A DNA stretch of 64,000 nt from Cryobacterium frigoriphilum (lineage in GTDB: Bacteria > Actinomycetota > Actinomycetes > Actinomycetales > Microbacteriaceae): assembly GCF_004403305.1 (NCBI RefSeq), contig NZ_SOHE01000069.1, forward strand, positions 62,001 to 126,000, in the 5' to 3' direction. The first letter of the stretch is position 1, and every line of letters begins with the position of its first letter. This document shows positions 63,019 through 64,000 of the stretch, in pieces. The translations under genes and the position numbers were made by a program. The notes below the pieces were generated by a model. It saw nothing but the letters and a program-made list of their open reading frames with translations, was not told the origin of the DNA and did no database searches.

Positions 63019-64000
63019 TCAGGCGTCGGAGCCGAAGGTGGCCACGTCGATGACGAAGCGGTAGCGCACGTCGCTGCGGATGACGCGCTCGTAGGCCTCG
63101 TTGACCTGGTCGACGCTGATGATCTCGACGTCGGCGCCGATACCGTGGGCGGCGCAGAAATCGAGCATCTCCTGCGTCTGACGGATGCCGCCGATTTTCG
63201 ATCCGGCGATCGACCGGCGCTGGGAGGCGAGCCAGAACATCTTCACCTGGTCGGGCTCGGTCGGGATGCCCACGTGCACGAGGGTGCCGTCGAGGGCGAG
63301 CAGGCCGAGGTAGCGCTCCAGGTCGAGGTTCGCGGCGACCGTGTTCACGATGAGGTCGAAGTGGTTCTCGAGCTCGGTGAAGGTGGCCGGGTCGTTCGTG
63401 GCAAAGTAGTGGTCCGCGCCGAAACGCAGGCCGTCTTCTTGCTTGCTGAGGGTCTGGCTGAGCACGGTCACCTCGGCGCCGAGCGCGTGGGCGATCTTCA
63501 CGCCCATGTGGCCGAGCCCGCCCATGCCGAGAATGGCCACCTTCTTGCCGGGGCCGGCCTTCCAGTTGGTGAGCGGCGAGTACAGGGTGATGCCGGCGCA
63601 GAGCAGGGGAGCGGCTTCTGAGAGTTCGATGCCCTCGGGGATGCCGAGCACGAAGTTCTCGTCGACGACGACGGCGGTGCTGTAGCCACCGTTGGTGGGG
63701 GTGCCGTCGTAGTATCGCGAGTTGTAGGTGCCGACCTCGCCCTTCAGGCAGTACTGCTCTTCGCCGGCGAGGCAGTTGGCGCACTCGCGGCAGGAGTCAA
63801 CGAAGCAGCCAACACCGACGCGGTCGCCCACCCGATAGCGGGTGACCTCGGTTCCGACGGCGCTGACGATGCCAGCGATCTCGTGGCCGGGAACCATGGG
63901 GAAGAGGCCAACGCCCCACTCGTCGCGGGCCTGGTGGATGTCGGAGTGGCAGATGCCGGCGAACTTGATGTCGATCGCCACGTCGTTGGCGCCTGGTGTG
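63019..64000 (-). CDS. Zinc-dependent NAD(P) alcohol dehydrogenase, CAD/YahK-like (5' truncated at the window edge)
   Basis: The frame is open to the right edge ([20 protein letters not shown]), so the first about 25 residues are outside. Visible features are the catalytic zinc ligands in GICHSDIH and GHEIAG, the structural four-Cys site [15 protein letters not shown], the Rossmann [18 protein letters not shown] and a late [20 protein letters not shown]. This is the cinnamyl-alcohol-dehydrogenase/YahK type of MDR that interconverts aldehydes and alcohols with NADPH. It ends 24 bases before menB on the same strand. Confidence 0.93.
   Translation of the reverse strand, partial: TPGANDVAIDIKFAGICHSDIHQARDEWGVGLFPMVPGHEIAGIVSAVGTEVTRYRVGDRVGVGCFVDSCRECANCLAGEEQYCLKGEVGTYNSRYYDGTPTNGGYSTAVVVDENFVLGIPEGIELSEAAPLLCAGITLYSPLTNWKAGPGKKVAILGMGGLGHMGVKIAHALGAEVTVLSQTLSKQEDGLRFGADHYFATNDPATFTELENHFDLIVNTVAANLDLERYLGLLALDGTLVHVGIPTEPDQVKMFWLASQRRSIAGSKIGGIRQTQEMLDFCAAHGIGADVEIISVDQVNEAYERVIRSDVRYRFVIDVATFGSDA

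Overview
The window is about 64 kb of high-GC DNA with dense, mostly ATGA-overlapping genes. It has several actinobacterial hallmarks: an HspR (HAIR) operator before a Clp ATPase, menB, an RluA enzyme with a PPRSPLPQRHGLD-type N-terminus, and frequent GTG/TTG starts. It most likely comes from a soil or cold-environment member of the Microbacteriaceae. The genus cannot be fixed from the sequence alone.

Layout. 1-4211: a sugar-acid operon (amino-acid-type ABC ATPase, D-2-hydroxyacid dehydrogenase, FAH-family hydrolase, KDPG aldolase, KDG kinase). 4212-8540: a decayed mobile zone with a frameshifted IS21 istB, hypothetical genes, a tRNA-Pro 3' fragment and an IS21 end with three 22-bp-spaced repeats. 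8546-13259: an ABC exporter and a divergent, HspR-controlled ClpC-type ATPase. 14205-20206: a quinone/electrophile-stress-like group (LLM oxidoreductase, esterase, VOC dioxygenase, F420-type reductase, tautomerase, MarR repressor, DoxX) that shares a MarR-like operator and is interrupted by a graveyard of gene fragments. 20412-22535: a GmrSD-type DUF262/DUF1524 nuclease with a C-terminal RAMA-like modified-DNA reader. 22750-25474: a PRISE-type SDR, and an aldo/keto reductase divergent from its MarR regulator across a perfect palindrome.

25723-45803 is the most interesting part. A branched-chain-type ABC uptake system with an SDR (plus strand) converges on a seven-gene minus-strand operon: a split PEP-synthase-like dikinase resembling phenylphosphate synthase, BCCP, biotin carboxylase, a pyruvate-carboxylase-like carboxyltransferase, a HAD phosphatase and an acetoacetyl-CoA-synthetase-like ligase. 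Divergent from it lie two IclR regulators, an amidohydrolase and a benzaldehyde-dehydrogenase-like enzyme. Four copies of one 15-bp palindrome (TTTCAY-N3-RTGAAA) tie the transporter promoter to the carboxylase/IclR promoter. The carboxyltransferase lacks the LLRG arginine that binds the carboxylate of pyruvate. I infer a biotin-dependent ketone carboxylation pathway (ketone activated by phosphorylation, carboxylated to a beta-keto acid, then converted to the CoA thioester), distinct in architecture from acetone carboxylase AcxABC and acetophenone carboxylase.

45883-64000 is ordinary chromosome: a short zinc-ribbon protein, a USP, TerC, DUF808, valine catabolism (mmsA, mmsB, divergent LysR), an MHS transporter, a GH13 enzyme, an aldo/keto reductase, an RluA pseudouridine synthase, a LysE exporter with an 8-bp tandem repeat at its stop, an MBL hydrolase, menB and the 5'-truncated end of a zinc alcohol dehydrogenase.
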